64,000 nucleotides of DNA from Streptomyces mutabilis (GCF_014649815.1 NZ_BMTT01000015.1:1-64000); one strand, 5' to 3'. Positions 27,593-38,600 are shown, counted from the first letter of the stretch. Notes: a model not told the origin generated them from the letters alone. Translations and numbers: made by a program.

Positions 27593-29008
27593 GTGATCAC
27601 CCTCTCTCTCGCCGAGATCGCAGAAGTCGTCGGCGGGCGGATGCACGACATACCGGACGCGTCCGCGCAGGTCACCGGGCCCGTCGTCCGGGATTCCCGG
27701 GAAGCGGGACCCGGCAGCCTCTTCGTCGCCTTCGTCGGCGAGCGGGTGGACGGCCACGACTTCGCGTCGGCGGTCGTCGAGGCGGGCGCGGCGGCCGTGC
27801 TCGGCTCCCGCCCCGTCGGCGTGCCCGCGATCGTCGTGGACGACGTCCAGGCCGCCCTGGGCGCCCTCGCCCGTCACGTCGTACGCCGTCTCGGCACCAC
27901 TCTCGTGGCCCTCACCGGGTCCGCCGGCAAGACCAGCACCAAGGACCTGATCGCCCAGGTACTGCGTCGCATGGCGCCCACGGTCTTCACACCCGGCTCC
28001 ATGAACAACGAGGTCGGGCTGCCGCTCACCGCGCTCACCGCCACCGAGGAGACCAAGTTCCTCGTGCTGGAGATGGGCGCCCGCGGCATCGGCCACATCC
28101 GCTACCTCTGCGAGCTGACCCCGCCGAAGGTCGGCCTGGTCCTCAACGTCGGCTCCGCGCACATCGGCGAGTTCGGCGGCCGGGACCAGATCGCCCAGGC
28201 CAAGGGCGAACTCGTCGAGGCGCTGCTGCCGGCCGAGGAGGGCGGCACCGCGATCCTCAACGCGGACGACGCCCTCGTACGCGCCATGGCCTCCCGAACG
28301 AAGGCGAAGGTGATCCTTTTCGGAGAGTCCGACGAAGCGGACGTTCGGGCCGAGAACGTGCGACTCACGGACAGCGGACAGCCTTCCTTCAGGCTTCACA
28401 CACCCTCCGGTGCAAGCGATGTGACCATGCGCCTGTACGGTGAGCACCACGTGTCGAACGCGCTCGCCGCGGCCGCCGTCGCCCACGAGTTGGGCATGTC
28501 CGCAGACGAGATCGCCACCGCGCTCTCCGAGGCGGGCTCCCTCTCCCGCTGGCGGATGGAGGTCACCGAGCGCCCGGACGGCGTGACGGTCGTCAACGAC
28601 GCCTACAACGCGAACCCCGAGTCCATGAAGGCCGCACTGCGTGCGCTCGTCGCCATGGGAAAGGGGCGTCGTACGTGGGCGGTGCTCGGCAAGATGGCCG
28701 AGCTCGGGGACGAGGCGCTCGCCGAGCACGACGCGGTCGGACGGCTCGCCGTTCGGCTCAACGTCAGCAAGCTCGTCGCGGTCGGGGGCAGGGAAGCCCG
28801 CTGGCTGCAACTGGGCGCATACAACGAGGGTTCGTGGGGTGAGGAGTCGGTGCACGTGTCCGACGCACAGGCGGCGGTCGACCTGTTGCGCAGCGAGTTG
28901 CGCCCGGGGGACGTCGTGCTCGTGAAGGCGTCCCGTTCGGTGGGTCTGGAGAGCGTCGCCTCGGCGCTGCTCGAGACCGGCGCCGAGGGTGAGGTCGCCG
29001 CCCGATGA
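27593..29008 (+). CDS. murF: UDP-MurNAc-tripeptide:D-Ala-D-Ala ligase MurF
   Basis: MurF adds D-Ala-D-Ala to complete the UDP-MurNAc-pentapeptide. The 471-residue protein starts with [14 protein letters not shown] and [16 protein letters not shown]. The P-loop is [12 protein letters not shown], then [10 protein letters not shown] and [17 protein letters not shown], which are diagnostic for MurF. The start is a GTG preceded by CAGGGGAC. The stop overlaps the mraY start in ATGA, so the two are translationally coupled. It sits in the conserved murE-murF-mraY-murD order. Confidence 0.95.
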   Translation: MITLSLAEIAEVVGGRMHDIPDASAQVTGPVVRDSREAGPGSLFVAFVGERVDGHDFASAVVEAGAAAVLGSRPVGVPAIVVDDVQAALGALARHVVRRLGTTLVALTGSAGKTSTKDLIAQVLRRMAPTVFTPGSMNNEVGLPLTALTATEETKFLVLEMGARGIGHIRYLCELTPPKVGLVLNVGSAHIGEFGGRDQIAQAKGELVEALLPAEEGGTAILNADDALVRAMASRTKAKVILFGESDEADVRAENVRLTDSGQPSFRLHTPSGASDVTMRLYGEHHVSNALAAAAVAHELGMSADEIATALSEAGSLSRWRMEVTERPDGVTVVNDAYNANPESMKAALRALVAMGKGRRTWAVLGKMAELGDEALAEHDAVGRLAVRLNVSKLVAVGGREARWLQLGAYNEGSWGEESVHVSDAQAAVDLLRSELRPGDVVLVKASRSVGLESVASALLETGAEGEVAAR

Positions 29009-30099
29009 TGAAGCAGATCCTGTTCGCGGGAGTCATCGGCCTCTTCCTGACGCTGGTCGGCACGCCGCTGCTGATCAAGCTCCTGGCCCGCAAGGGCTAC
29101 GGCCAGTACATCCGCGACGACGGCCCGCGCGAGCACGCCAGCAAGCGCGGTACGCCGACCATGGGTGGTATCGCCTTCATCCTGGCGACCGTCGCCGCCT
29201 ACTTCCTCGCCAAGGTGATCACCAGTTACCTGGACCCGGAGGCGGACGCGGCGCCGACCTTCTCGGGCCTGCTGGTGCTCGGCCTGATGGTGGGCATGGG
29301 CCTGGTCGGCTTCCTCGACGACTACATCAAGATCGTGAAGAGGCGGTCGCTGGGCCTGCGGGCCAAGGCGAAGATGGCCGGCCAGCTCATCGTCGGCATC
29401 GCCTTCGCGGTGCTCTCGCTCCAGTTCGCGGACAACCGCGGCAACACCCCGGCCTCCACCAAGCTGTCGTTCATCACCGACTTCGGCTGGTCGATCGGCC
29501 CGGTGCTGTTCGTCATCTGGGCGCTGTTCATGATCCTCGCGATGTCGAACGGCGTGAACCTGACCGACGGTCTGGACGGCCTGGCCACCGGCGCCTCCGT
29601 CCTGGTCTTCGGCGCCTACACCTTCATCGGCGTCTGGCAGTTCCAGGAGTCCTGCGCCAACGCGCTGACCCTGACCAACCCGGGCGCCTGCTACGAGGTG
29701 AGAGACCCCCTCGACCTCGCGGTGGTCTCCTCCGCGCTGATGGGCGCCTGCCTCGGCTTCCTGTGGTGGAACACCTCGCCGGCCAAGATCTTCATGGGCG
29801 ACACCGGTTCGCTCGCGCTCGGCGGTGTCCTCGCGGGTCTGGCGATCTGCTCGCGCACCGAGCTGCTGATGGCCATCCTCGGCGGTCTGTTCGTCCTGAT
29901 CACCATGTCGGTGGTCATCCAGGTCGGATCCTTCCGCCTCACCGGCAAGCGCGTCTTCAGAATGGCGCCACTTCAGCACCACTTCGAACTCAAAGGCTGG
30001 TCCGAGGTCCTTGTCGTGGTCCGTTTCTGGATCATCCAGGGCATCTGTGTGATCGTCGGACTGGGCCTCTTCTACGCGGGATGGGCAGCGGACAAGTGA
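29005..30099 (+). CDS. mraY: Phospho-MurNAc-pentapeptide translocase MraY
   Basis: MraY transfers phospho-MurNAc-pentapeptide to undecaprenyl phosphate to form lipid I in the membrane. The 364-residue protein has about ten transmembrane helices. The Asp motif [33 protein letters not shown] and the HHFELKGW segment near the C-terminus are all intact. A somewhat long periplasmic loop carries two cysteines (SCAN and GACYEV). The gene overlaps murF by 4 bp and murD by 4 bp. Confidence 0.96.
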   Translation: MMKQILFAGVIGLFLTLVGTPLLIKLLARKGYGQYIRDDGPREHASKRGTPTMGGIAFILATVAAYFLAKVITSYLDPEADAAPTFSGLLVLGLMVGMGLVGFLDDYIKIVKRRSLGLRAKAKMAGQLIVGIAFAVLSLQFADNRGNTPASTKLSFITDFGWSIGPVLFVIWALFMILAMSNGVNLTDGLDGLATGASVLVFGAYTFIGVWQFQESCANALTLTNPGACYEVRDPLDLAVVSSALMGACLGFLWWNTSPAKIFMGDTGSLALGGVLAGLAICSRTELLMAILGGLFVLITMSVVIQVGSFRLTGKRVFRMAPLQHHFELKGWSEVLVVVRFWIIQGICVIVGLGLFYAGWAADK

Positions 30100-31517
30100 C
30101 CGACTCCTCGGTGCCCTTCGAATTCCAGGGCAAGCACGTCACCGTCGCCGGACTCGGCGTGTCCGGGGTCCCGGCGGCCAAGGTCCTGCACGGCCTCGGC
30201 GCTCGCGTGACCGTCGTCAACGACGGCGCGGACGACCGCGCGCGGGCGCAGGCGGCCGAGTTGGAGGCGCTCGGCATCACCGTGCGCCTCGGCGACGGCG
30301 ACACGCTGCCCGACGGCACCGAGCTGATCGTCACGGCGCCCGGCTGGAAGCCCACCAAGCCACTGTTCACGGCGGCCGGGCAGGCCGGCGTCCCGGTCTG
30401 GGGCGACGTCGAACTGGCCTGGCGCCTGCGCCGCCCCGACTCCGCGCCCTGGCTCGCGGTCACCGGCACCAACGGCAAGACCACCACCGTCCAGATGCTC
30501 GCGTCGATCCTGGAGGCGGCCGGTCTGCGCACCGCCGCAGTCGGCAACATCGGCGTCTCGCTGCTGGACGCGGTCACCGGCGACGAGGAGTACGACGTCC
30601 TCGCGGTGGAGCTGTCCAGCTACCAGCTCCACTGGGCGCCCTCCCTGCGCGCCCACTCGGCCGCCGTCCTCAACCTGGCCCCCGACCACCTCGACTGGCA
30701 CGGCTCGATGGAGGCGTACGCCGCCGACAAGGGCCGCATCTACGAGGGCAATCGCGTCGCCTGCGTCTACAACGTCGCCGACAAGGCCACCGAGGACCTG
30801 GTCCGCGAGGCCGACGTCGAGGAGGGCTGCCGGGCCGTCGGCTTCACCCTCGGCTCCCCGGCGCCCTCCCAACTCGGCGTCGTGGACGGCATCCTGGTCG
30901 ACCGGGCCTTCGTCGAGAACCGGCACAAGAACGCCCAGGAGCTCGCCGAGGTCTCCGACGTCAACCCGCCGGCCCCGCACAACATCGGCAACGCCCTCGC
31001 GGCGGCGGCCCTCGCCCGTGCCTTCGGCGTCCCCGCCACGGCCGTACGGGACGGACTGCGCGCCTTCACGCCCGACGCCCACCGCATCGCGCACGTCGCC
31101 GACGTCGACGGGGTGGCGTACGTGGACGACTCCAAGGCCACCAACACCCACGCCGCCGAGGCATCCCTGGCCGCGTACGAGTCGATCGTGTGGATCGCCG
31201 GCGGGCTGGCCAAGGGCGCGACCTTCGACGAGCTGGTCGCGGGTGCGGCGAAGCGGCTGCGCGGCGCCGTCCTCATCGGCGCCGACCGCGCCCTGATCCG
31301 TGAAGCCCTGGCGCGACACGCCCCCGAAGTACCCGTGGTCGACCTCGACCGGACCGACACTGGTGCGATGCTCCAGGCCGTCCAGGAGGCCCGGCGACTC
31401 GCCCGGCCCGGCGACACGGTGCTGCTGGCCCCGGCCTGTGCCTCCATGGACATGTTCACCAACTACAACAAGCGCGGCGACGCGTTCGCACAGGCCGTTC
31501 GCGAACTCGGCGCCTGA
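30096..31517 (+). CDS. murD: UDP-MurNAc-L-Ala:D-glutamate ligase MurD
   Basis: MurD adds D-glutamate to UDP-MurNAc-L-Ala. The 473-residue protein has the N-terminal Rossmann motif [15 protein letters not shown], the P-loop [21 protein letters not shown]-like [25 protein letters not shown] and the C-terminal [13 protein letters not shown]. The GTG start overlaps the mraY stop (GTGA); the next in-frame ATG upstream would lie within mraY. Its order before ftsW and murG is standard. murC, the preceding enzyme of the pathway, is not in this cluster. Confidence 0.95.
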   Translation: MTDSSVPFEFQGKHVTVAGLGVSGVPAAKVLHGLGARVTVVNDGADDRARAQAAELEALGITVRLGDGDTLPDGTELIVTAPGWKPTKPLFTAAGQAGVPVWGDVELAWRLRRPDSAPWLAVTGTNGKTTTVQMLASILEAAGLRTAAVGNIGVSLLDAVTGDEEYDVLAVELSSYQLHWAPSLRAHSAAVLNLAPDHLDWHGSMEAYAADKGRIYEGNRVACVYNVADKATEDLVREADVEEGCRAVGFTLGSPAPSQLGVVDGILVDRAFVENRHKNAQELAEVSDVNPPAPHNIGNALAAAALARAFGVPATAVRDGLRAFTPDAHRIAHVADVDGVAYVDDSKATNTHAAEASLAAYESIVWIAGGLAKGATFDELVAGAAKRLRGAVLIGADRALIREALARHAPEVPVVDLDRTDTGAMLQAVQEARRLARPGDTVLLAPACASMDMFTNYNKRGDAFAQAVRELGA

Positions 31518-31593
31518 CCCGGCCGCCTCCTGCGCCGGGTGACCTCGGGAGGACGCGTGGGACGGTCCATGCCGACGTACAGCGGAGGCAGCG

Positions 31594-32964
31594 ATGCCCG
31601 GTAGTCCCCAGAGCCGTACCGGACGTGCGCCCGTACAGCGGGCCGTCAAGCGCCCCACCGCGCCGGGGCCGGAGCACGAGAACCCCGTGCTCCGGCTGTA
31701 CCACCGCCTCCGCCGTGCCTGGGACCGGCCGCTGACCGCCTACTACCTGTTCTCCGGCGCCGGTGCGCTGATCACCGTGCTCGGCCTGATCATGGTCTAC
31801 TCGGCCTCCCAGATCACCGCGCTCCAGCTCTCGCTGCCGGGGTCGTACTTCTTCCGCAAGCAGTTCCTGGCCGCGCTGATCGGCGCCGGGCTGCTGGTGG
31901 CCGCCATGAGGATGCCGGTGAAACTGCACCGCGCGCTCGCCTACCCGATCCTCGCCGGTGCCGTCTGCCTGCTGATCCTGGTGCAGGTGCCCGGGATAGG
32001 AGTCGCGGTCAACGGCAACCAGAACTGGATTGAGCTCGGCGGCTCCTTCCAGATCCAGCCCAGCGAGTTCGGCAAGCTCGCCCTGGTGCTGTGGGGCGCG
32101 GACCTGCTGGCCCGCAAGCAGGACAAGAAGCTGCTGACGCAGTGGAAGCACATGCTGGTGCCGCTGGTGCCGGCCGCGTTCATGCTGCTCGGGCTGATCA
32201 TGATCGGCGGCGACATGGGTACGGCGATCATCCTGACCGCGATCCTGTTCGGCCTGCTGTGGCTGGCCGGCGCGCCCACCCGGCTGTTCGCGGGCGTGCT
32301 GTCGATCGCCCTCCTGCTCGGCTTCATCCTCATCAAGACGAGCCCGAACCGCATGGCCCGGCTGAACTGCCTCGGCGCCACCGACCCCGGCCCCGGCGAC
32401 GCCTGCTGGCAGGCCGTGCACGGCATCTATGCCCTCGCCTCGGGCGGACTGTTCGGTTCCGGACTTGGTGCCAGTGTGGAGAAATGGGGCCAACTCCCCG
32501 AAGCGCACACCGACTTCATCTTCGCCGTCACAGGTGAGGAACTGGGCCTGGCGGGGACGCTGTCGGTGCTCGCCCTCTTCGCGGCTCTAGGCTATGCGGG
32601 TATCCGCGTGGCCGGACGCACGGAGGACCCGTTCGTGAGGTATGCCGCGGGAGGCGTGACCACCTGGATCACGGCCCAGGCCGTGATCAACATCGGTGCG
32701 GTCCTCGGACTGCTGCCGATCGCCGGTGTCCCCCTCCCGCTGTTCTCCTACGGAGGTTCCGCCCTGCTCCCGACCATGTTCGCCATCGGTCTGCTCATCG
32801 CCTTCGCGCGAGACGAACCCGGTGCGCGGGCGGCGCTTGCGCTGCGGCAACCTCGCTTTGGTAGAAAGCGGGGGGCCAGGGGTCCCGCGGCCAAGCGGAG
32901 CCCCCGGAGTTGGAACACGATGCGACGGCGCGCCTCGAAGGCGCGCTCGTCCGGAGAGCGGTGA
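31594..32964 (+). CDS. ftsW: SEDS peptidoglycan polymerase FtsW
   Basis: FtsW is the septal glycosyltransferase that polymerises lipid II with FtsI. The 456-residue protein has ten transmembrane helices with SEDS-family motifs: QIQPSEFGKLALVLW, GGDMGTAIILT, EAHTDFIFAVTGEELGL, and the final YGGSALLPTMFAIGLL. Cytoplasmic tails at both ends are basic. The gene starts with ATG, preceded by GGAGG (CGGAGGCAGCG), 76 bp after murD. murG follows after 6 bp. Streptomyces has paralogous SEDS proteins, but the dcw position identifies this as FtsW. Confidence 0.94.
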   Translation: MPGSPQSRTGRAPVQRAVKRPTAPGPEHENPVLRLYHRLRRAWDRPLTAYYLFSGAGALITVLGLIMVYSASQITALQLSLPGSYFFRKQFLAALIGAGLLVAAMRMPVKLHRALAYPILAGAVCLLILVQVPGIGVAVNGNQNWIELGGSFQIQPSEFGKLALVLWGADLLARKQDKKLLTQWKHMLVPLVPAAFMLLGLIMIGGDMGTAIILTAILFGLLWLAGAPTRLFAGVLSIALLLGFILIKTSPNRMARLNCLGATDPGPGDACWQAVHGIYALASGGLFGSGLGASVEKWGQLPEAHTDFIFAVTGEELGLAGTLSVLALFAALGYAGIRVAGRTEDPFVRYAAGGVTTWITAQAVINIGAVLGLLPIAGVPLPLFSYGGSALLPTMFAIGLLIAFARDEPGARAALALRQPRFGRKRGARGPAAKRSPRSWNTMRRRASKARSSGER

Positions 32965-32970
32965 ATTTCG

Positions 32971-34065
32971 GTGCATGTCGTACTCGCCGGCGGAGGAACC
33001 GCGGGCCACATCGAGCCCGCGCTCGCCCTCGCGGACGCCCTGCGCAGGCAGGATCCGACCGTGGGCATCACGGCCCTGGGCACGGAACGCGGCCTCGAGA
33101 CCCGGCTCGTACCCGAGCGCGGGTACGAACTGGCGCTGATCCCGGCCGTACCGCTGCCACGCAAGCCCACCCCCGAGCTGATCACCGTTCCGGGCCGGCT
33201 GCGCGGCACCATCAAGGCGACCGAGCAGATCCTGGAACGCACCAAGGCGGACGCCGTGGTGGGTTTCGGCGGCTACGTCGCCCTGCCCGGCTACCTCGCG
33301 GCCAAGCGGCTCGGCGTCCCGATCGTCATCCACGAGGCCAACGCCCGCCCCGGCCTGGCCAACAAGATCGGTTCGCGGTACGCGGCCCAGGTCGCCGTCT
33401 CCACGCCCGACAGCAAGCTGCGCAACTCCCGCTACATCGGCATCCCGCTGCGCCGCTCCATCGCCACTCTCGACCGGGCCGCCGCCCGCCCGGAGGCCCG
33501 CGCGATGTTCGGGCTCGACCCCAACCTGCCCACGCTGCTGGTCACCGGCGGCTCGCAGGGTGCCCGCCGCCTCAACGAGGTGGTCCAGCAGGTCGCGCCC
33601 TGGCTCCAGCAGGCCGGCATCCAGATCCTGCACGCGGTCGGCCCGAAGAACGAACTGCCGCAGGTCCAACAGATGCCGGGAATGCCCCCGTACATCCCGG
33701 TAAGTTACCTGGACCGGATGGACCTCGCCTACGCCGCGGCCGACATGATGCTCTGCCGCGCGGGCGCGATGACCGTCGCCGAACTCTCCGCCGTCGGACT
33801 CCCGGCCGCCTACGTCCCGCTGCCCATCGGCAACGGCGAACAGCGGCTCAACGCCCAGCCGGTGGTCAAGGCCGGCGGCGGCCTGCTGGTCGACGACGCG
33901 GACCTCACCCCCGAGTGGGTGCAGCACAACGTCCTGCCCGTGCTCGCCGACCCGCACAAGCTGTACGAGATGTCCCGCGCCGCTGCCGAGTTCGGCCGCC
34001 GGGACGCCGACGACCTGCTCGTCGGCATGGTGTACGAGGCGATCGCCGCCCGTGCACACCGCTAG
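32971..34065 (+). CDS. murG: Lipid II synthase MurG
   Basis: MurG transfers GlcNAc from UDP-GlcNAc to lipid I on the inner face of the membrane. The 364-residue GT-B protein shows the N-terminal glycine loop [47 protein letters not shown], and the UDP-binding region [17 protein letters not shown] with [10 protein letters not shown]. The start is a GTG with GGAGAG upstream. It lies 6 bp from ftsW and 25 bp before ftsQ. Confidence 0.96.
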   Translation: MHVVLAGGGTAGHIEPALALADALRRQDPTVGITALGTERGLETRLVPERGYELALIPAVPLPRKPTPELITVPGRLRGTIKATEQILERTKADAVVGFGGYVALPGYLAAKRLGVPIVIHEANARPGLANKIGSRYAAQVAVSTPDSKLRNSRYIGIPLRRSIATLDRAAARPEARAMFGLDPNLPTLLVTGGSQGARRLNEVVQQVAPWLQQAGIQILHAVGPKNELPQVQQMPGMPPYIPVSYLDRMDLAYAAADMMLCRAGAMTVAELSAVGLPAAYVPLPIGNGEQRLNAQPVVKAGGGLLVDDADLTPEWVQHNVLPVLADPHKLYEMSRAAAEFGRRDADDLLVGMVYEAIAARAHR

Positions 34066-34090
34066 GGACGCATGACGGAGGGCAGGGAGC

Positions 34091-34885
34091 GTGGCCGGAC
34101 CGACCACCGCCGAGCGCGGTGAACGCCAGCAGGAGTCGTCCGGCCCGCCCCGGACCCGGCGGGTGCGCCCGCCCCGCCTCCGTACGGTCGTCATCGTGGC
34201 CGCCGCCCTCGCGGTCCTCGCGGGCGGCACCGTCTGGCTGCTCTACGCCTCGAACTGGACGCGTGTGGAACGCGTGTCGGTCTCCGGGACGCGTGTTCTG
34301 ACGCCGGCGCAGGTGCGCGAGGCGGCAGACGTGCCCGTCGGGGACCCGCTCGTCTCCGTGGACACCGGGGCGATCGAGGCCCGGCTCGCCCGGAAACTGC
34401 TCCGCATCGACGAGGTTCGCGTAGAGCGTTCCTGGCCGCACGGAATCAGCCTGAAAGTGACGGAGCGTACTCCGGTTCTCATTGTTCAAAAGGGTCGAAA
34501 GTTCGTGGAAGTGGACGATGGAGGCGTCCGTTTCGCCACGGTTTCCCGCGCCCCCAAAGGTGTGCCCACGCTTCAATTGAACCCCGACCGTTCCGGTTCC
34601 GCCGCGGCGAGTCTGCGCCGCTTCGACGACGACCGCCTCGCGCGGGAAGCGGTACGGGTGGCCGGCCGCCTCCCGCGCGCGGTCGCCGAGGACACACGGG
34701 TCGTCAAGGTCCGTTCGTACGACGACATCTCATTGGAGTTGAGCGGCGACCGGACCGTGGTCTGGGGGAGCGCAGAGCAGGGTGAGCGGAAGGCCCGGGC
34801 GCTCACCGCGTTGATGAAAGCGGCACCGGACGCGCGGCACTTCGACGTGAGCGTCCCCACCGCGCCCGCGTCATCGAAGAGTTGA
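34091..34885 (+). CDS. ftsQ: Cell division protein FtsQ/DivIB
   Basis: A 264-residue bitopic divisome protein. The N-terminus is basic and cytoplasmic, followed by one transmembrane helix (VVIVAAALAVLAGGTVWLLY, about 36-55). The POTRA domain begins at VERVSVSGTRVLTPAQVRE, and the FtsQ/DivIB beta domain follows (WPHGISLKVTERTPVLIV). It recruits FtsL/DivIC. The GTG start has GGCAGGGAG upstream. It is the last gene before the ftsZ promoter region. Confidence 0.93.
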   Translation: MAGPTTAERGERQQESSGPPRTRRVRPPRLRTVVIVAAALAVLAGGTVWLLYASNWTRVERVSVSGTRVLTPAQVREAADVPVGDPLVSVDTGAIEARLARKLLRIDEVRVERSWPHGISLKVTERTPVLIVQKGRKFVEVDDGGVRFATVSRAPKGVPTLQLNPDRSGSAAASLRRFDDDRLAREAVRVAGRLPRAVAEDTRVVKVRSYDDISLELSGDRTVVWGSAEQGERKARALTALMKAAPDARHFDVSVPTAPASSKS

Positions 34886-34975
34886 CGGGTATACGTGCAG
34901 GCCAGCACCCTGGTTGGGCAGTGCTACGCCTGATCACATAGGGTGAAAAGAAAAACGGGAGGTTCGGCGTGTTCG

Positions 34976-35005
34976 TTGAACGTGCGCCACTTGTCGACTT
35001 AGTGT
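34976..35005 (+). promoter_or_regulatory. Candidate ftsZ promoter
   Basis: TTGAAC (34976-34981) and TAGTGT (35000-35005) are 18 bp apart in the 284-bp ftsQ-ftsZ gap. In S. coelicolor this gap carries several ftsZ promoters, one of them sporulation-induced (literature). Which one this matches cannot be decided from sequence. Confidence 0.45.
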
Positions 35006-35041
35006 CCTGTTCAGAAGACTCCAAGGAACGGACACACTGGT

Positions 35042-35066
35042 AACCCTAAACTTCAGCGTTAGGGTT
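35042..35066 (+). other. Inverted repeat in the ftsZ leader
   Basis: AACCCTAA (35042-35049) and TTAGGGTT (35059-35066) form an 8-bp stem with a 9-nt loop, about 100 bp upstream of the ftsZ start. It is AT-richer than its surroundings. It could be a protein-binding site or an RNA hairpin. Confidence 0.5.
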
Positions 35067-35169
35067 CGGGTCGGCGCTACGGACCGTCCCAATCGGCATC
35101 AGTCGTCGGTCGCGGGGCACAGTGCTCCGGGATTCGGCGACACGTAACTCGAGGCGAGAGGCCTTCGAC

Positions 35170-36378
35170 GTGGCAGCACCGCAGAACTACCTCGCAGTCA
35201 TCAAAGTCATCGGTGTCGGCGGCGGTGGTGTCAATGCCATCAACCGGATGATCGAGGTCGGTCTCAAGGGCGTCGAGTTCATCGCCATCAACACCGACGC
35301 GCAAGCTCTGTTGATGAGCGACGCCGACGTCAAGCTCGACGTCGGCCGCGAACTCACCCGCGGACTCGGCGCCGGAGCCAACCCGGCCGTCGGCCGCAAG
35401 GCCGCCGAGGACCACCGCGAGGAGATCGAGGAGGTCCTCAAGGGGGCCGACATGGTCTTCGTGACGGCCGGTGAAGGCGGCGGCACCGGCACCGGCGGCG
35501 CGCCCGTCGTGGCCAACATCGCACGCTCGCTGGGCGCCCTCACCATCGGCGTGGTCACTCGCCCGTTCACCTTCGAGGGACGGCGCCGGGCCAACCAGGC
35601 CGAGGACGGCATCGCCGAGCTCCGCGAAGAGGTCGACACCCTCATCGTCATCCCCAACGACCGGCTGCTGTCCATCTCGGACCGCCAGGTCAGCGTGCTC
35701 GACGCCTTCAAGTCCGCCGACCAGGTGCTGCTGTCCGGTGTGCAGGGCATCACCGACCTGATCACCACGCCCGGCCTGATCAACCTGGACTTCGCCGACG
35801 TGAAGTCGGTCATGTCCGAGGCCGGTTCGGCCCTCATGGGCATCGGCTCGGCCCGCGGCGACGACCGCGCGGTGGCCGCCGCCGAGATGGCGATCTCCTC
35901 GCCGCTGCTGGAGGCGTCCATCGACGGCGCCCGGGGGGTGCTCCTCTCCATCTCCGGTGGCTCCGACCTCGGCCTCTTCGAGATCAACGAGGCTGCCCAG
36001 CTGGTCAGCGAGGCCGCCCACCCCGAGGCCAACATCATTTTCGGCGCGGTCATCGACGACGCTCTCGGCGACGAGGTGCGGGTCACCGTGATCGCGGCCG
36101 GCTTCGACGGCGGTCAGCCGCCGTCCAAGCAGCGGGACAACGTCCTCGGCGCCTCCTCCTCGGCCAAGCGCGAGGAACCCACCCCGGTACGGCAGCCCGA
36201 GAACCGCCCGTCCTTCGGCTCGCTCGGCAGCGTCAAGCCGAAGGAGGAGCCGGAGCCGGCCCCCGCGCCGGAGCCGGTGAGCGACCTGCCGCAGGTCGCC
36301 CCGCCGCCGGTCCCGCCGTCCCGCACCTACTCGGACAGCGCGGCCGAGGAACTGGACGTGCCGGACTTCCTGAAGTGA
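35170..36378 (+). CDS. ftsZ: Cell division GTPase FtsZ
   Basis: FtsZ is the tubulin-like GTPase that forms the Z-ring. The 402-residue protein begins [19 protein letters not shown], has the tubulin signature [11 protein letters not shown] (about 102-112) and the T7 loop region [20 protein letters not shown]. It ends with a Pro-rich linker and the conserved C-terminal peptide [10 protein letters not shown], which binds SepF. The start is a GTG preceded by GAGAGG; an in-frame upstream extension lies in the leader. The stop overlaps the next gene in GTGA. Streptomyces ftsZ is developmentally controlled from several promoters (literature). Confidence 0.97.
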   Translation: MAAPQNYLAVIKVIGVGGGGVNAINRMIEVGLKGVEFIAINTDAQALLMSDADVKLDVGRELTRGLGAGANPAVGRKAAEDHREEIEEVLKGADMVFVTAGEGGGTGTGGAPVVANIARSLGALTIGVVTRPFTFEGRRRANQAEDGIAELREEVDTLIVIPNDRLLSISDRQVSVLDAFKSADQVLLSGVQGITDLITTPGLINLDFADVKSVMSEAGSALMGIGSARGDDRAVAAAEMAISSPLLEASIDGARGVLLSISGGSDLGLFEINEAAQLVSEAAHPEANIIFGAVIDDALGDEVRVTVIAAGFDGGQPPSKQRDNVLGASSSAKREEPTPVRQPENRPSFGSLGSVKPKEEPEPAPAPEPVSDLPQVAPPPVPPSRTYSDSAAEELDVPDFLK

Positions 36379-37103
36379 TAGGACAGCGCGACACCGTGAA
36401 CGGCGCGCACTTCGGCTTCACCGACCGGTGGGGCGGAGTGAGCGCCGTTCCGTACGAGGAGCTCAATCTCGGTGGCGCGGTCGGCGACGACCCCGCCGCC
36501 GTCACGGCCAACCGGGACCTAGCGGCCAAGTCGCTGGGCGTCGACCCTGCCCGGGTGGTCTGGATGAACCAGGTGCACGGTGCCGACGTCGCCGTGGTCG
36601 ACGGTCCCTGGGGGGACGGCCCGGTCCCGCGCGTCGACGCGATCGTCACCGCCGAACGCGGTCTCGCCCTCGCCGTCCTCACCGCCGACTGCGTGCCCGT
36701 CCTGCTGGCCGACCCGGCCGTCGGTGTCGTCGCCGCGGCCCACGCGGGTCGGCCCGGCCTGGTCGCCGGGGTCGTCCCCGCCGCAGTACGGGCCATGACG
36801 GAACTCGGCGCCGACCCCGCCCGGATCACCGCCCGTACCGGACCCGCCGTGTGCGGCCGGTGCTACGAGGTGCCCGAGGACATGCGCGCCGAGGTGGCCG
36901 CCGTCGAACCGGCGGCGTACGCCGAGACGAGCTGGGGCACACCGGCGGTCGACGTGAGCGCCGGCGTGCACGCACAGCTCGAACGCCTCGGGGTGCGCGA
37001 CCGGGCGCAGTCGCCGGTGTGCACGCTGGAGTCGAAGGACCACTTCTCGTACCGACGCGACCGCACGACCGGGCGGCTCGCGGGCTATGTCTGGCTGGAC
37101 TGA
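36375..37103 (+). CDS. pgeF: Peptidoglycan editing factor PgeF / YlmD (laccase domain)
   Basis: A 242-residue protein of the YfiH/PgeF family, which removes wrongly incorporated L-Ser from the peptidoglycan precursor in E. coli. Metal-site residues are visible in NQVHGADV (His), [10 protein letters not shown] (Cys) and AAHAGRPGL (His). Placement directly after ftsZ, as in ylmD of Gram-positives, supports a cell-wall role. The GTG start overlaps the ftsZ stop by 4 bp, indicating coupling; a second GTG seven codons later is possible. Earlier annotations call the family multicopper polyphenol oxidase. Confidence 0.9.
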   Translation: MIGQRDTVNGAHFGFTDRWGGVSAVPYEELNLGGAVGDDPAAVTANRDLAAKSLGVDPARVVWMNQVHGADVAVVDGPWGDGPVPRVDAIVTAERGLALAVLTADCVPVLLADPAVGVVAAAHAGRPGLVAGVVPAAVRAMTELGADPARITARTGPAVCGRCYEVPEDMRAEVAAVEPAAYAETSWGTPAVDVSAGVHAQLERLGVRDRAQSPVCTLESKDHFSYRRDRTTGRLAGYVWLD

Positions 37104-37109
37104 TGGGGC

Positions 37110-37829
37110 ATGACGGACCGTAAGAGCGAACTCGCCGGGAATCTGGCACAAGTGGAGGAGCGTATCGCCGCCGCCTGTGCGGCCGCGGGGCGCCACCGCG
37201 ACGAGGTGACCCTCATCGTGGTCACCAAGACCTACCCCGCGGACGACGTGCGCATTCTCTCGGACCTCGGCGTGCGCCATGTCGCCGAGAACCGCGACCA
37301 GGACGCCGCACCGAAGGCGGCAGCATGCTCGGATCTGCCGCTCTCGTGGCATTTCGTGGGTCAGTTGCAGACCAACAAGGTGCGTTCGGTGGTCGGTTAC
37401 GCCGATGTCGTGCAGTCCGTCGACCGTCCCAAGCTCGTCACAGCCCTGTCGAAGGAAGCCGTGCGGGTCGGACGGGAGGTGGGCTGCCTCATTCAGGTCG
37501 CACTCGACGCGGGGGAGAGCGCCCGCGGTGAGCGCGGCGGCGTGTCGCCCGCTGGAATCGAAGAATTGGCCGACCTCGTCGCCGGGGCGGAAGGGCTGCG
37601 GCTCGACGGGCTGATGACGGTGGCGCCGCTCACCGGCGAGTACGCGGGGCACCGGCAGGCGGCGTTCGACCGCCTCATGGATTTGTCGACCTACGTGCGC
37701 CGAACCCATCCGGCTGCGAACATGGTTTCCGCAGGGATGAGCGCGGACCTCGAACAGGCCGTGGCCGCCGGAGCGACACATGTACGCGTCGGCACCGCGG
37801 TACTCGGAGTCCGCCCCAGGCTCGGGTAA
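37110..37829 (+). CDS. YggS/PLPBP-family PLP homeostasis protein
   Basis: A 239-residue single-domain PLP-binding TIM-barrel protein (YlmE position). The PLP lysine lies in VTLIVVTKTYPADD, and HFVGQLQTNKVRSVVGY, VQSVDRPKL, GLMTVAPLTGE and SAGMSADLEQAV are family segments. Family members buffer pyridoxal phosphate and have no known catalysis. It starts with ATG 6 bp after pgeF and precedes sepF by 129 bp. Confidence 0.94.
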   Translation: MTDRKSELAGNLAQVEERIAAACAAAGRHRDEVTLIVVTKTYPADDVRILSDLGVRHVAENRDQDAAPKAAACSDLPLSWHFVGQLQTNKVRSVVGYADVVQSVDRPKLVTALSKEAVRVGREVGCLIQVALDAGESARGERGGVSPAGIEELADLVAGAEGLRLDGLMTVAPLTGEYAGHRQAAFDRLMDLSTYVRRTHPAANMVSAGMSADLEQAVAAGATHVRVGTAVLGVRPRLG

Positions 37830-37958
37830 CGTCGCCAAGAAGTCGGACCACAGCAGAAAATATGGTCATTACCGTCGAAAGGCGGATGCAGTGACCTCGT
37901 GGATCGCGGGCACTTGGCAGTCGTCAGCCGATCCACCACAGAGCGGAGGACTCAGAGC

Positions 37959-38600
37959 ATGGCCGGCGCGATGCGCAAGATGGCGGTCTACCTCGGCCTC
38001 GTGGAGGACGATGGGTACGACGGCCGGGGGTTCGACCCCGACGACGACTTCGAACCCGAACTGGACCCGGAGCCCGAGCGGGACCCCCGGCGGCACGAAC
38101 CGGTACACCAGTCGCACGGTTCACATCAGCCGCAAAGGGACGAAGAGGTACGAGTCGTCCAGCCGCCCGCGCCGCGCGAACCGGTCTCCCGATCCGCCTC
38201 GCTCGCGGCGGAATCGAGCCGTCCGGCGCGTATCGCGCCCGTGGCATCCATCACACAAGAACGCGCGAGCCTGGAAAAGAGCGCACCGGTCATCATGCCC
38301 AAGGTCGTGTCCGAACGAGAGCCCTACCGGATCACCACACTTCACCCCCGGACCTACAACGAGGCCCGTACCATCGGGGAACACTTCCGTGAGGGCACGC
38401 CGGTGATCATGAATCTCACTGAGATGGATGACACAGATGCGAAGCGACTTGTCGACTTTGCAGCCGGTTTGGTGTTTGGTCTTCACGGCAGTATCGAGCG
38501 GGTGACGCAGAAGGTGTTCCTGCTGTCTCCTGCTAACGTCGATGTCACGGCGGAGGACAAGGCCCGCATCGCAGAGGGCGGGTTCTTCAACCAGAGCTGA
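37959..38600 (+). CDS. sepF: Cell division protein SepF
   Basis: A 213-residue FtsZ-binding protein that tethers the Z-ring to the membrane. The N-terminal [16 protein letters not shown] is the amphipathic membrane-binding helix. A long acidic and Pro-rich linker follows, then the globular domain from about residue 116 ([50 protein letters not shown]). Streptomyces lacks FtsA, so SepF is the expected anchor. The ATG start has GCGGAGGA upstream; an in-frame upstream extension is rejected. The preceding gap probably has its own promoter. Confidence 0.95.
   Translation: MAGAMRKMAVYLGLVEDDGYDGRGFDPDDDFEPELDPEPERDPRRHEPVHQSHGSHQPQRDEEVRVVQPPAPREPVSRSASLAAESSRPARIAPVASITQERASLEKSAPVIMPKVVSEREPYRITTLHPRTYNEARTIGEHFREGTPVIMNLTEMDDTDAKRLVDFAAGLVFGLHGSIERVTQKVFLLSPANVDVTAEDKARIAEGGFFNQS

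Noticed and set aside
37899-37958. Upstream in-frame extension of sepF
   Set aside because: The 60 bp before the ATG code for residues not typical of SepF, and the GGAGG site supports 37959.
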